Shown here: positions 44,127 through 55,664 of the stretch, in pieces
Numbering within the stretch: position 1 is the stretch's first letter
How the letters are laid out: the number at the start of each line of letters is the position of its first letter
NCBI GenBank assembly: GCA_905147135.1
Contig: LR990065.1
Coordinates: forward strand, 1,116,001-1,180,000
DNA length: 64,000 nt
Source: Blastobasis lacticolella
Lineage: Eukaryota; Arthropoda; Insecta; Lepidoptera; Blastobasidae
Direction of reading: 5' to 3'
Made by a program: the position numbers and the translations under genes
The notes under the pieces: model-generated
The model's input: the letters and a program-made list of their open reading frames with translations, nothing else
What the model was told of the DNA's origin: nothing
Database searches by the model: none

Positions 44127-45024
44127 TCATTGACCTTGAAACAAAATATATTTCGTCAACAACTGTCGCTTTGTATCCTTTACCAAAGAATTTTTAACAA
44201 AAAATGTAACCTTGTTGATATATTTTTCTATTATTGCTTTAATTAAATCTGATACATGATTGGATGACGGGTATTCAGTAATCTGATGAAATGCGATGTC
44301 ATCAAATAACGTTGTTCTGGAACACTTTCACTTTTCACTGGTGAAATTACTTGTGATCTTTGTTATTAACATATCTTTGTTAATTTTTCGTAATTTGTCT
44401 GTATGTAGTCGAATAACAGATTCAGAAATTCTACAAATTCTGATAACGTCATTAGATGGATACAAAAGACCACCTTTATCTTTTGCAGCAATGAATTTGT
44501 ACAATGAGTTTTTTGAGTTGCACAATAGTGCACAACATTTCCAGCAATGTGGCTAATAATTTGCATGCTAAAGTCGATTAAATGTTCATACCGATCATTA
44601 ATTTCTTCGACATGCTCATCATGCCCGTCATCATCGTTATTTTCAATTTCCAGTTCTCTACCCGCCTTGTCTACTGATTAGTCAAGTTGATTCTTTCAGC
44701 AGTTGAGGAACAATTTAAAATAGACAAGTGTTCAAACGCAGTGCAATTCCCGTTTCCAAAGTCTTTAACTTCATTATGTACCAACAATTTCTTATATACA
44801 GCTTTAAATTGCCTTGCCGTTGGATTATTATTTGCACCACCGTGCGACCTTATGTTAGCAAAGAGCAACTCAAGGTGATCCTGGCTTGTTTTATAGAACG
44901 GGAAAAATATTAATTCACCTGTTTCTATTAGAGTTTCGTAAAATATATATAATAATATAATATGTTTAGCATTATAGAAGTGTAACACATTAATAAAAAA
45001 CATGTTAGAAGTTCCAACTACCAC
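44127..45024 (-). pseudogene. P-element/THAP9-type transposase, C-terminal half
   Basis: On the minus strand 44,671-45,024 encodes KTSQDHLELLFANIRSHGGA followed by NNNPTARQFKAVYKKLLVHN. This is the conserved C-terminal block of P transposases and vertebrate THAP9 (SQDHLE.FF..IRS.GG.NNNPT..QF..AYK.LL). Further on 44,328-44,566 has KDKGGLLYPSNDVIRICR, and the last part gives FDDIAFHQITEYPSSNHVSD, ending at 44,127. The frames are shifted relative to each other, and the THAP domain and most of the catalytic region are absent. Dead copy. Two MITEs with P-like termini are present in the window. Confidence 0.85.
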
Positions 45025-45029
45025 TTTTC

Positions 45030-46235
45030 TGTCTGGTTTTCGAAAGTTGATATAGAAAATTAAAAGTCAACGAAAACAATGACAACTTTACGATCAACTT
45101 AATTTAAAACAGTCGGTATTATCACAATTAAAATAATATATTTTAAAAGTCCAAACCTTCTTAAGCAAGTTGCATAACTTTCACTACCATATACTTTAGT
45201 ACATCAATTTTATTAAATCGCAATCGCAAAGAAGAAAAAATCCCCGTTTTTTAAAGTATCAATACGACAATGAATAGATATACTTTAACTTAAATTATTT
45301 TACCGTTCTAATGAGTTTTAAGGAATAAAATTATATTTTATTGCTCTTTAGTAAATTGTCTTTAAAATAAAAGTAACAGGATCCACTTTACTTACCTTCG
45401 GTTTTTTTAATTACGAGCAATCTCTTGTATGGGAGTAGAGCACTGTGCGCCGTCGTAATCGACGCACATTAATTGTGAAGCAATTAACTATCACGATTTC
45501 CTTGGTTCATAGGTATCCCACCTCTACCCCACCCGTGCCCTTATAATACCCTGCTATACCCCTACCTTACCCCTACTAAAAACTAACATCAAAATCGGTC
45601 CGCAATTGACGGAAATTTCAAGGACACAAGTACCTACAATAAATGTACATTCAATAGAAATAAAAATTTCCTCCTCTTTTGATGTCAATGCTACTATACA
45701 ACAAATATATTATATCGATAAACAAAAAAAAATTATCGATATGGTCGGTTACTGTGCACAGCACTAGATTAGGCGCAAGGTGTCCTTGAGCGCGGGTGGA
45801 TATTTTTCCTAAAATATTGATAAATACAAGGTTTTTAGACTTACCGGTGAAAAGAGATTCCTCCTTTTGTTCTAGAAGCCTGATCGCTTCTGGTTTTGCA
45901 GTTAATTATTGCGCAAAATGGCATATTTTTTACAATTTAGGCACAGCTTTTTTTTAATGCGCACTCCGCGGAATTGTGCAAGAGACTGACGGCGCGTTCG
46001 CGCCTTTTGGAAGAAACTAGCTCATTTGCGCATAGTTGTGGCGCGCCTGCACCGCCTACTTAGCTTTTCTAACTACTTATTTGTTCTATGAGTGATTGAA
46101 CGAACGTAACTGAAGTGAAGTACTTTACCCAAATTATACGAAGTGCTACGTCCGAATGATTAGAGTCCCTCCCTCCTCAGAAACATGTTATCATTGATAT
46201 CAGCGCATAACTTTAATTTATTATTTTTTCTTTGG
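45030..46235. other. Intergenic DNA
   Basis: No gene recognised. gctatacccctaccttaccc at about 45,551 resembles the ggtaggg-rich stretch at 43,700-43,810. Confidence 0.35.
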
Positions 46236-46237
46236 CT

Positions 46238-46730
46238 TTAAACTAAATGAGGGTAAGCAGGCTGCGGCGCGCCAAGGAACCGTGTACCTTTCTTTTTGTA
46301 AGAGGGGAAATGTTCTGATGTTATCACTTCACCCGGGGGAGTGACGTGCATATGTGAGTTTGCCCGAAAAAGAACCCTACCCACTAAAACCCCTCTGTTT
46401 ATCCACAACCGCTTTTTATTGAAACACCACAGGAACTCATAGATAGCTGGCACTGTGATGTTTCGGCGGACAACGAAACTATGCTGGGCCTATCAGCATG
46501 TACGGGAGACATCCTGATACACTAGGACGTCATATAGTCATGTGGAACCGTGCAATGAAGGAAAAGAGTTCCCCGACTCTTTCCAACTGGTCCCACTAGG
46601 ACAGAGGAAGTAGACGATTGTATCGCCTTTTCCTTGGCTCTGTGCGGCATCTAATTAAATCCGCCCGCCATTTCTCCTCACTCCCCGTACCTTCGATGCA
46701 AATGTTAAAGTTCGTACTGTAGGGCACCTT
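46238..46730 (-). repeat. Unassigned repeat, possibly LINE 3' part
   Basis: The minus frame (71 codons) includes LWCFNKKRLWINRGVLVGRV, and the base composition changes abruptly at both edges. It looks like transposon-derived coding sequence, but I cannot assign it. Confidence 0.3.
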
Positions 46731-46731
46731 T

Positions 46732-46865
46732 AAGCCGATGACATACAAGTTTACCGGCATTTCAAAATAGGTGATATTGCGAATACATTCACCCAGCTCA
46801 ATGCAGATTTGGAATATATCTCTGCCTGGGCTACGGCCTTTGGGCTTCTAGTTGTGGCGACATCT
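46732..46865 (+). mobile_element. LINE reverse transcriptase fragment with ADD box
   Basis: The plus frame reads ADDIQVYRHFKIGDIANTFT and then LNADLEYISAWATAFGLLV. This is the catalytic YADD box and following helix of a CR1/Jockey-type RT, with the Tyr lost at the breakpoint. About 43 codons. Confidence 0.85.
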
Positions 46866-46942
46866 ATCGCTCCACTAGAAAAACTCAACGATTCTTACAT
46901 TACGAGTACACAAACACAAGGTTGGCAAGCATCCGCACATAG

Positions 46943-47660
46943 ATGGCGCTAACCGTGACCTCGGTGACGGCGTGCGGCGGCCGGCTCGAGGAGCTGGAGG
47001 CCAGGGTGAAAGCATTGGAGCGGCGCGGCGAGGACGAGGGCGTTGCGAAGATGGTCGCCAGGGCCGAGTCACTAGAGCGGCGTGGCGAAGATAAGGTTGT
47101 CGCGAAAGTTATCGCAGGACTCGAGACCACTGTTGTGCAGCTGAAAATCGACATTCAGGATCGTGAACAAGAGCTGCTGCAAAACGATGTCGACATAAGC
47201 AACGTGCCCGAGACTAGCGGAGAAAATGTCATGCACCTGGTGCTTGCTTGTGCTGCCAAAGTGGGCGTCAGACAGGAGGAGCGTGACGTGGTGAGCTGTT
47301 CGCGCGTGGGCCCCTTACGTGCGGGCACCGAGGCTGCCGCGGGCGACGCGGGTGACGCGGGCTCGCCCGGACGTGGCGTGCCATCGCGGCCACGGCCCAT
47401 CGCCGTACGGCTGGCGCGTCAGGCTCTTCGCGGGGACCTGCTGCAGGCGGCCCGCGTGCGGCGTGCTCCCGACACCCAGGGGATAGGCCTCAGTGGCGAG
47501 CCTCACTGCTTTTATATCAACGAGCGTCTTACTTATTACAATAGGCGACTGTTTTATATGGCACGCGAGACGGCCAAGGAGCAAAAGTGGAGATACGTCT
47601 GAACAAAGAACGGCCGCATTTATATCCGACAAGCCACAGGAGATGAAGCTCATCGTCTAC
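46943..47660 (+). mobile_element. LINE ORF1 protein (coiled coil plus FP-like domain)
   Basis: A 219-codon plus frame starts with a coiled coil rich in LEELEARVKALERRGED-type repeats, then QLKIDIQDREQELLQNDVDI, VPETSGENVMHLVLA, and the conserved RLARQALRGDLLQAARVRR and FYINERLTYYNRRLFYMARE. This is the ORF1 protein of CR1/Jockey-type lepidopteran LINEs, whose C-terminal domain resembles baculovirus FP proteins. A stop after KWRYV at 47,600 cuts it before the last 25 or so residues, which follow in the same frame (NGRIYIRQATGDEAH). The N terminus also lacks the zinc finger. It is GC-rich relative to its flanks. Confidence 0.85.
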
Positions 47661-47664
47661 GCAG

Positions 47665-48000
47665 CGAAACTGATATGGAGACGATTTTTGTTACGAACTA
47701 CATTCGCACTACTCGTTAATTATATTTTGTTTTGTTGTTTGTTTTGTTCTGTCATATTTTCGATTGTCTATTATTATCGTTACCTGTGCCAAGTCCAAAG
47801 CAGCAGCTTCGTGTTATTTTACATGCTAACGTTTCACTAATCACATTTTTACACCTTATTTATTATTTAATTACACAAAGAATATCCAGTTTACACACAG
47901 AGTCTCGCAGTTTAAAATAGTACTTTATTATTTTGTCTATAAACATACACAATATTATTATTTATTCAAATATCAAGTACACTACGCACAAATTATACGT
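47665..48000. other. AT-rich DNA
   Basis: Two overlapping hydrophobic frames (47,493-47,920) are composition-driven and not called. Confidence 0.4.
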
Positions 48001-48840
48001 AGGGTCGGGTGTCCAACGTTGAAACAGTAGTACACAATGAAGCAGCGCCATATTTCTGAAATGCGAAGTTGCCAGATAGTGCAGTATGCCTAGTCCAGAC
48101 AGCCTCGTACACCCCCGATCCTGACTTATTTTGCATGCTCGCCGCTTGTAAAATGACGTGTCTGCGGAGCTATTTTGGTTTATTTGACTAAAAAGTAAGA
48201 TTTGATTTAGTTGTATTTGATTTTTCAGTTAAATACTATAGTGAATCCCATTTTTCTCAGTATTGCGTTACTATGTACCTAGATGTATCATAGATTCACG
48301 TGAACTAGTTCACCTATTAAATTGTATGTTTTTGAAGGTAATTTTTGAGGTTATTATAAAATATCCCAGGTGTCCAACAATGACACAGTTGTAGGGTGGA
48401 CACAATTTATCGGAAAATATGCTTTAAACTATAAGACTTAAAAGACAAGGAATAAGCTTACGAAAAGCCGCAAAACAGTGCAATGTGTCTTATCCTACAC
48501 TGTTCCGAAACGTCAAAAAACATAAAAATATTAGTGATGTGTCATTGGAAGATAAAATATTAACGCCTAACTACGATGTTAACAAAACTACGTAATATTA
48601 GTTATTTAAAATTTTTTGAGACTGATTAATCTTTAAGTAAATAAATAATAGTACCTAAGACAAACCTAAAAGAAACTTTGAATAAAATCTTTTATTATTG
48701 AAATTTAATATTTTTTTTCATTTACTTTTTTCAATAGTTACACTAAATACAAAAAGTCAAAATTAATAACAGTGTTTCACTGTAGGACACAGGATGTTTC
48801 ATTGTGTACGCCTGGGTGTACACAATGAAACGATTCTCAT
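48001..48840 (+). mobile_element. pogo-like transposon relic with HTH_psq domain
   Basis: The plus frame at about 48,438-48,590 reads IRLKRQGISLRKAAKQCNVS and then YPTLFRNVKKHKN, a helix-turn-helix of the psq/pogo type (K..G.S.RKAA...NV...TL.R.VK). It is preceded by an in-frame stop and ends at a stop after KTT. Around it, the motif gtgtccaac.ttgaaacagt at 48,009, gtgtccaacaatgacacag at 48,371 and gtacacaatgaaacg at 48,822 recurs, and its inverse is at 63,380-63,400. No DDE domain remains. Confidence 0.6.
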
Positions 48841-48880
48841 TTTTTATTTTAAACCTTCTTAATGGTAATGTATCTATTTA

Positions 48881-50504
48881 TCGGCGCCCTAGAGACTAGA
48901 TAGCTGACATCATTATAACTGGATCTATCATCACTATTTTAACATCAGGGCCGACTTTTCCAGCGCGGCGCATGAGGGCCCGCGGTCCACCACGACACAA
49001 ACTTACAACGACGTTAGTTTAAAGGCTATTGTATTGGTATTCGTGACTTATATAGCAATTCCTTGTGGGTGCTTGATTTCTGGTGTTAATCAAAACAAGA
49101 ACATCACAGCGCACAATAATGCGTGCGCGCGCTGCCATTGTTAACTAACCACAGACAAACAAACAAACAAGGACCAGCTAAAGAGTATCCATGGACTTAC
49201 TACCCAAAGGGACTGCGCACTGCTTTGACTAAAACCGGGCAGAGCGAGAGTCACCATCGATAGTCCTTTGTCCCTTTCTAACAGTGTAAACACAATGTTA
49301 TTGGCATAATCACCGTCATTCTAAATTGACAAGTGTCATGTTTGGTGTTGCCATTATTGGAGAAATATATTTACCGTGAATTTAGTATTATTATGAGGTA
49401 ATCCGTACAATCCGAAAAGTAGTTGTCAAAATACCTTTTGATCTACTGAACGTTTCTCCGACAAACGTCGAGTCGACATAATTATTAACCTACGATTTTT
49501 TGTTCCACAAAACAGATAAAAGAGTTCGGTAACGATTTATCCTACAATACTAGTTTCTAAAGAGAAGTGATAGTACTCGTCGATATCTACATTTCGGGTG
49601 ACAGCTGTCAAACTTAAATGTGTTATAACTCGGACCCATTGGTTCTAGTACTAGTGTTCTAGTTTCTAAAGAGATATGAAAGTACTCGTCGAGATCTACA
49701 TTTCGTATGACACCTGTCAAAGTTAAATCTTTTGTAACTCGGAACCTATTGGTCCTAAAACACTAGTTTCTGTACAGAAATGATAGTACTTGTCGAGATC
49801 TACATTTCGTATAACAGCTGTCAAACTTAGAACTGTCATCCGAAATGTAGATCTCGATGAGTACTATCGTATTGCTCTAGGAACTAGTGTTCTAAGACCA
49901 ATCGTTTCCGAGTTACAACAGGTCTAAGTTTGACAGCTGTCATGTGAAATGTAGATCTCGATGAACACTATCATTTTTCTTTAGGAACGAGTGTTATAAC
50001 ACTAATAGTTTAGGAGTTATTTCAGTTCAGTGTTTGACAGCTGTCATTCGAAATGTAGTCTCAACAAGTACTATCATATCTCTCTAGAAACTAGTGTTTT
50101 AGGACCAATGGGTATCGAGTTTTAAAAGATTTAACTTTGACAGCTGTCATACGAAATGATGATCTCGAGGAGTGCTATCATTTCACTATAGGAACTAGTG
50201 TTCTAGGGCCAATAGTTTCCGAGTAGCAGGGTAAACTTGGGCTGGACCCTGGTGAAAACATGACCTTCAGATTGCACCCGGTCCAGCTCTGCCTGAGGTC
50301 GGTGTCCGCGCCAAATAATAAAAGTAATTCGGAATTTGCATCAACAATGGTGGCAACACTAGAAAGGGACACAGGACTATCGATGGTGACTCTCGCTCTG
50401 CCCGGTTTTAGTCAAAGCAGTGCGCAGTCCCTTTGGGTAGTAAGTCCATGAGAGTATCTAACCGATAGACATCTTATCACGACCAATTACTCGATGCGCC
50501 GTCA
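48881..50504 (+). repeat. Dispersed repeat copy 1, split by a MITE
   Basis: The repeat begins tcggcgccctagag, runs to ctaaagagtatc at 49,189, and resumes after the MITE with agagtatctaaccgatagac, ending at 50,504. The uninterrupted twin is at 62,908-63,262 (355 bp). It holds gtgcgcgcgctgccattg and a (acaa)n run. Possibly a solo terminal repeat or other non-coding element; no family is named. Confidence 0.85.
49190..50450. mobile_element. Palindromic P-like MITE, copy 1
   Basis: This 1,261-bp element has long inverted ends beginning catggacttactacccaaag, with at least 90 bp matching, and an 8-bp target duplication agagtatc (49,182-49,189 and 50,451-50,458). Both halves are filled with roughly 110-bp units containing tttgacagctgtcaaa-type cores and tcgacgagtactatca, in opposite orientation in the two halves. 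So the whole element is one giant imperfect palindrome. CATG termini and an 8-bp duplication agree with the P superfamily; hAT also gives 8 bp. It encodes no transposase. Confidence 0.9.
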
Positions 50505-50970
50505 CGGCCATTCTGATAATACGACCGTCCTCGGGCGTTCAGTTGTTCTAACAGCTTCACAGCTAGTGATCCGCTCGATCATCCTGACAATCAAGATTTG
50601 TTACTATGATTGCCTATTTCTCGAACTCAAGAGGACAACATTCCACCATTGACTCGAGCTCGATATATAGAACTGCAAACTTAACCTAATTTGTAGTTAC
50701 CCATCAACAACGTCTAAGTAACGCACACGGACCGATCATGTGCGTCCAATGAAACAGCCCCATAGTGTTGATGTACACCTATCAACCAAATTTATCTGTA
50801 GGTACAATGTACATCCATGTTTATCTACTTCGCCGTCGTGAACATCGTGACCATGTAACAAGCAACTCTAGATCAACCTTAAACGTACCAAAGTCGTCGT
50901 CTGCGCCTGATATTTGGTTCTTTTAAACCAACCCGCACTTACCCGATATGGCTCACATAAACAGCAAGTT
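50505..50970. other. Non-coding DNA before the tandem array
   Basis: No gene or matched repeat seen. Confidence 0.4.
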
Positions 50971-50974
50971 TTAA

Positions 50975-51545
50975 CCATTGAATCCTTCAAATCGAACCCC
51001 GCAACAGGGCAGGATCCGGATATCAGAAGCTAAGAACCAGGGTACACATAGACATCAGCTAGTTCTATCCGTTGAATCCTTCAAACCAAACCCCGCAACA
51101 GGGCAGGATCCGGATATCAGCGGCTAAGAACCAGGGCACACATTAACATCAGCTAGTTCTATCCGTTGAATTCTTCAAACCAAACCCCGCAACAGGGCAG
51201 GATCCGGATATCAGCGGCTAAGAACCAGGGTACACATAAACATCAGCTAGTTCTATCCTTTGAATCCTTCAAACCAAACCCCGCAACAGGGCAGGATCTG
51301 GATATCAACGGCACAGACCAGGATACACAAACATATATCTACCATCTATTTCTGACTACTGACTCCTCTCCCAACTCCCGCACAGAGTATGGTCCGGATG
51401 ACAGCATCAGGTGTCCAGAATAAACATAAACACACATACACTATCTGGTTCTAATTACTGACTCCTATACCAACTCAAGCACAGAGTATGGTTCGGATGA
51501 CAGCGTCAGGTGTCCAGGATAGAGTACCAACATACCAACTAATAC
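50975..51545 (+). repeat. 94-bp tandem array with degenerate continuation
   Basis: The unit with gcaacagggcaggatccgga starts at 51,001, 51,095, 51,189 and 51,283, an exact 94-bp period. It is followed by two diverged units with cacagagtatggtccggatg 99 bp apart (51,381 and 51,480). The 85-codon plus frame across it (51,166-51,423) is repeat translation and not a gene. Confidence 0.92.
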
Positions 51546-51755
51546 AACGCCTGTGTATTGTCTTACAGGACCATTATTCTGTCCAACTTAACTACATCGT
51601 ATGAAACTTCGTACACAATATCCATTTCTACACAGAGGATCTCTTTATCACTGTTATGACCTTCGTTAAGGACCTCCAATCCTAGGTGCAACTATCTGTA
51701 CAACAGCGTTATGAACGCTCGGAATAAATTACCAAAACATTTTATTTTTATTTTT

Positions 51756-51865
51756 AGCCATCTCTGTCCCACTGCAGGGCAAAGGTCTCCCGGTCAAATG
51801 CTTTCCTCGGCCAATCCTTAGAAAAGGCGTCCAACTCGTCCCGCCATCTCCGATACTCATTATAG
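51756..51865 (-). mobile_element. RTE-type LINE tail, second copy
   Basis: The reverse complement reads RWRDELDAFSKDWPRKAFDR and then ETFALQWDRDG and a stop. Compared with 1,078-1,200 it lacks about 10 codons before the end. Confidence 0.7.
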
Positions 51866-51869
51866 ATAT

Positions 51870-53078
51870 TTTTGCCCAGTCCCACTTCAGGTTGGCAGCT
51901 TTTTAACCCCTATCAGCGAATTGATATTTGGACAGCAATACACTGTTTCTTATACGGTCCGACAATTTGACTCTCAAGATACTGCGCTTCATGGCTCGCT
52001 GGCCTCGAGTGCGGACTTCTGATGATCCGTCAAAAACCATAACATCAGTAGACTAAATTAATTAAAGTAATTGGTAAACTCTTTCAATGACAAAATTGCC
52101 GTCAAGTATCAAATACAGTGACATGAGTGATAATTAGATCACGCTTCTGCTATAATCATGTCATCCAAGATATTTATAGCACAACAAAGTACCTATACAG
52201 GTACAACTCTCAAGGCTGCGGTAAGTTGGTAACGTACCTATCTAATCAACATTAACAACAAATACTTACTCGTAAGTAAGTAACTTACGATCACTTTTTC
52301 CTGACTATCTTGAAAAACGAGGATGATCTATCACATCCTAACCTACCATACAAAATACTGTCAGTGTGGACTCCCTCTCCAAAGCCTAGTTCCCTTTCTC
52401 TCGAGAGAGGATTCTAACTACAAAAGCGCTTATCCAAATGGATACGTTGTTAATTGATGGAAAGCTTTGCACATAAATTCGAACATGTTTGTTGTGACGT
52501 AAACCAAAATCTGAGAAGTACTCAAAAAGACATGTCAAGCTCCTAGAGTAAGATAAGTATTAATAATTATTATTGACATTTCTTGCTAAACCGAGTAGTA
52601 AATGTCTGTAACTACATATGTTGCATTGCTGAGGCTCAACCGCGCTTGCTCAGTGTTGACTTGATTGGTTAGTATCTATCTTCTGGGTCTATGAGTTACG
52701 AACAAAATACAGATCAAGACTTCCAAGCCTACTTTTATCACGCGACAATTGATTTCTTTGTATCATTATAATAGCATAACATTAACTATCCAATGAGACA
52801 CACTAAAAGAGTCGACAACTATGTCGTGCAGGTATCCGAAGAGTTGGAAACTCCAGTCAGCGCTACACTGTACCAAGCGACGGAACGCAGCCAATGGAAG
52901 CACTTAGTTGATAAAGGTAGGAGTTACGACACTCTGCATCAAATGACCGACCAAGAGGAAAGCCTATGCCGCAACTGTAACTAAGTCTAAACTGACTTTC
53001 AACAAGTACGTGCTCCTCTCATTCTACTCATTTACAATTATCAAGGGCATGTGATTTACCACACGCCTTGACCAAAGA
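51870..53078. other. Non-coding DNA; one weak LINE-like frame
   Basis: The 63-codon plus frame at 52,793-52,984 contains TERSQWKHLVDKGRSYDTLH, slightly like the DR..W..L region near LINE RT ends, but the match is too weak to call. No other feature. Confidence 0.35.
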
Positions 53079-53081
53079 TAA

Positions 53082-53265
53082 TCTTTATATATATAATTCT
53101 TCTGTGAGTGTGTATGTCACTGAACTTCTCTCAAACGACTGGACCGATTTTGATGAAATTTTTTGTGTGTGTTCAAGGGGATCTGGGAATGGTTTAGATT
53201 CACAATTTTGTCAAATTTTCAAATTAAAGACATGTAGACAGGACAACGTCTGTCGGGTCCGCTAG
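53082..53265 (+). mobile_element. Non-autonomous Helitron
   Basis: The element starts TCTTTATATATATAATTC and ends GGGTCCGCTAG, inserted between A and T (53,081 and 53,266), as Helitrons are. A short hairpin (gacag...ctgtc at 53,237-53,254) stands about 11 bases before the terminal CTAG. The internal phrase ggaccgattttgatgaaatt is familiar from lepidopteran Helitrons. It has no Rep/helicase frame, so it depends on a partner. Confidence 0.88.
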
Positions 53266-53269
53266 TATG

Positions 53270-53685
53270 ATATAAAATCAGTATCTTCAACCAAACTATG
53301 TCATACTATCAATTAAGATTTTCTCATAAGGCTTAAAACAACTCGCCGAAACACCACCGAAGCCCCCATACGACCACTAGGCACTTCGCTAATAAAACTT
53401 ACCCGTCTGGTACGTGAGCCATCAGTTAACTTTAAGAAAATAAACCATAACACACATATTGATTGATATAACCTTCCTCGACAGTCACCTTGTTCTCACT
53501 TTGTATCATCAATTTCGTCCTGTCGAGTTACCACGTCCTTCAATCTAGTTCCCCTAAGCATGTAAAATTAAGACTTTCTTTTATAGCATTTCATTTATTA
53601 GATTGGGTAATATTTATTACCTATTATGAAATTAAGTCACACAAAGTAAGTATCTACTACAGCCTTAGCATGATCAATTAAAACA
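53270..53685. other. Intergenic DNA
   Basis: No features recognised. Confidence 0.4.
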
Positions 53686-53687
53686 TA

Positions 53688-54032
53688 GAGAGGTAGGGCA
53701 TAGCGGGGTATCTCGTTCGAATTGGAGCCGCCCGACTGGGGAAGTACCTCCACCTTACAGAATATCGCAGCTAAATAATACTCTTTTAAGTAGTATTGTG
53801 TTTCTGCCGGTGAGTAAGGTTTCCAGTGCTCCATGGGGTGGGGATTTGGGGAACCGTGGCTTTAGCAGTGGAGTGGCATTTGCTTTTTGCTGCCAGAGCA
53901 ACGTGTTATAGAGGTGGGCAACGCATTAGCGATACTCTTGGTGTTGCTAATGTCTATAGGCAGTGGTGACCACTTTCCATCAGGTGGCCCGCTTGCCTGT
54001 TTGCCTACCGTATGACATAAAAAAAAAAAAAT
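53688..54032 (+). mobile_element. Retroposon with A-tail, uninterrupted copy
   Basis: The repeat runs from gagaggtagggcatagcggg to cttgcctgtttgcctaccgt and atgacat followed by 13 A residues. Its 3' end resembles that of lepidopteran LINEs and the SINEs that borrow it. The second copy at 58,708-59,198 carries a MITE at a site that is intact here. Confidence 0.8.
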
Positions 54033-54034
54033 CA

Positions 54035-55660
54035 CAAGTTCCACTGTCATTAAAATATACTCTACACATTGCGACCGGTTTGTAATAAATCATCATCAGT
54101 ATCTTCGTCATATATTATCATGTGTCACAAACTGGCCAAAGCAAGTGTCACAAACTATCTCCAGAAACTCTCCTATGAAACTGTTGAGTGCCCAATTCGT
54201 CCTCCAAATCAGTTACCTGCTATCCTACGTTTTACCAAATACATAACACAATGCAATACACAATACACATACATTAGTATAAAATAATGCTATAGAATGC
54301 TAATGCTCTTCAAAAGTACTGTTTGGCAAAATGAACATTATTTCCGCTAGCTGGTGGTATAGCACAGGCTGCCACCTACTTTACCTACAGCTTTATCAAT
54401 TGTGTATGACTAAGTACTTGCTCAATAAATATTTTATTATTAGCATGAAATTACATTAAGAATACACTACACAAATAATTATCTAAACCTAAGTAGATCT
54501 ATTTAAAACTTGAAATAGTGAGCCTTGTCTTCACCTTTAGTGTAAATTCACTAAACACCCAAATCATCATCGTCCACCTGCTCCATCTCAAAAACCTAAA
54601 TATCTTAAGGCTCTTGACAAAATGTTGATAGAGATGCACAAAAGCATTAAATAATTATTTCACACTTACCATTATGCTCCTACATCCAATTCAATGTTTG
54701 TGTTCCTCCAATAAGGCTAAACATGGTGTGGTGATACAAAACAACTTTCTGTTTCCAACAAAGACTACTATGGACCACTTGGGCAGGGAGAATCCGCGTA
54801 GCAGCAGGGTCACAATTTAACTGACACAGCGGTCACAACATTATTATGGATTTATGATAATACCAGCAACATAATATTAAAGAGTGTAAGTAGGCAAGTA
54901 CATCCCAAATGGTTCAAATCAGTACTTAAATTCAATATAGGTAGGTATGCACCTGCAATTAAATTCAATTTGAAACTTCTTCATCATAATTTTTTGTAAA
55001 CAATTTACTTGCTGCTACAATATCAATATTGTTTGTATTAAGCTCTGCACAAATAGCTATGGGTGCCATGGTATTGACACTCCCAGAAAGTTTCGTTCGG
55101 AATATAAATAAGCTCCATGGCAATCTAAGAATTAGAATTGCTTATTTATTCTATAGGTTACTTAATGACAAGAAAACTTGAAACATGAAGTTAAATGTGA
55201 TCATGACTAACTAGTTAAATCAGTATTACATTATAGTATCTGCATACACACACCACACATATTCCAAATAAAGAATTGAATAAAAACACAAATAACAACC
55301 CGTACAATAAAATTTCAAATCAGTCTCCTCAAACCGTTCCAACATGGGAACGATGGGAATCCAACCCAAATCCATTGGCATAGCCTCTTAGAAACATAAT
55401 TATACTATTCGGCTCTGACAGGGCCTATCCCAACAATCAATAGGTAGGTTATTACATCTTAATCTTCAACTTATTACATCATTCTGCTATTATGAAATTA
55501 AATTCAATGTATAAAATTCTCTTAGATATTTACTGAAATAATCAAATCAATATAGGTACCATGACTGGGTATATTGAATGGTTTGGGAGCACATTCAAAA
55601 GTAGCACAATTTATGATGGTAGGCTCTGTACCTGTACGGCAGGATTTATAAAAATGGGAC
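54035..55660. other. Intergenic DNA, no gene recognised
   Basis: Frames up to 72 codons with no motif. No repeat could be matched within the window. Confidence 0.4.
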
Positions 55661-55664
55661 CAAT

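Noticed and set aside
51166..51423. 85-codon frame over the 94-bp repeats
   Set aside because: The period (94) is not a multiple of three, so successive units are read in different frames; this is not a repeat protein.
50975..51545. CRISPR-like array
   Set aside because: Repeats are contiguous 94-bp units without unique spacers, in a eukaryotic genome.
52793..52984. LINE RT tail in the 63-codon plus frame
   Set aside because: Only the RSQWKHL stretch is suggestive; there is no second motif in the right place.
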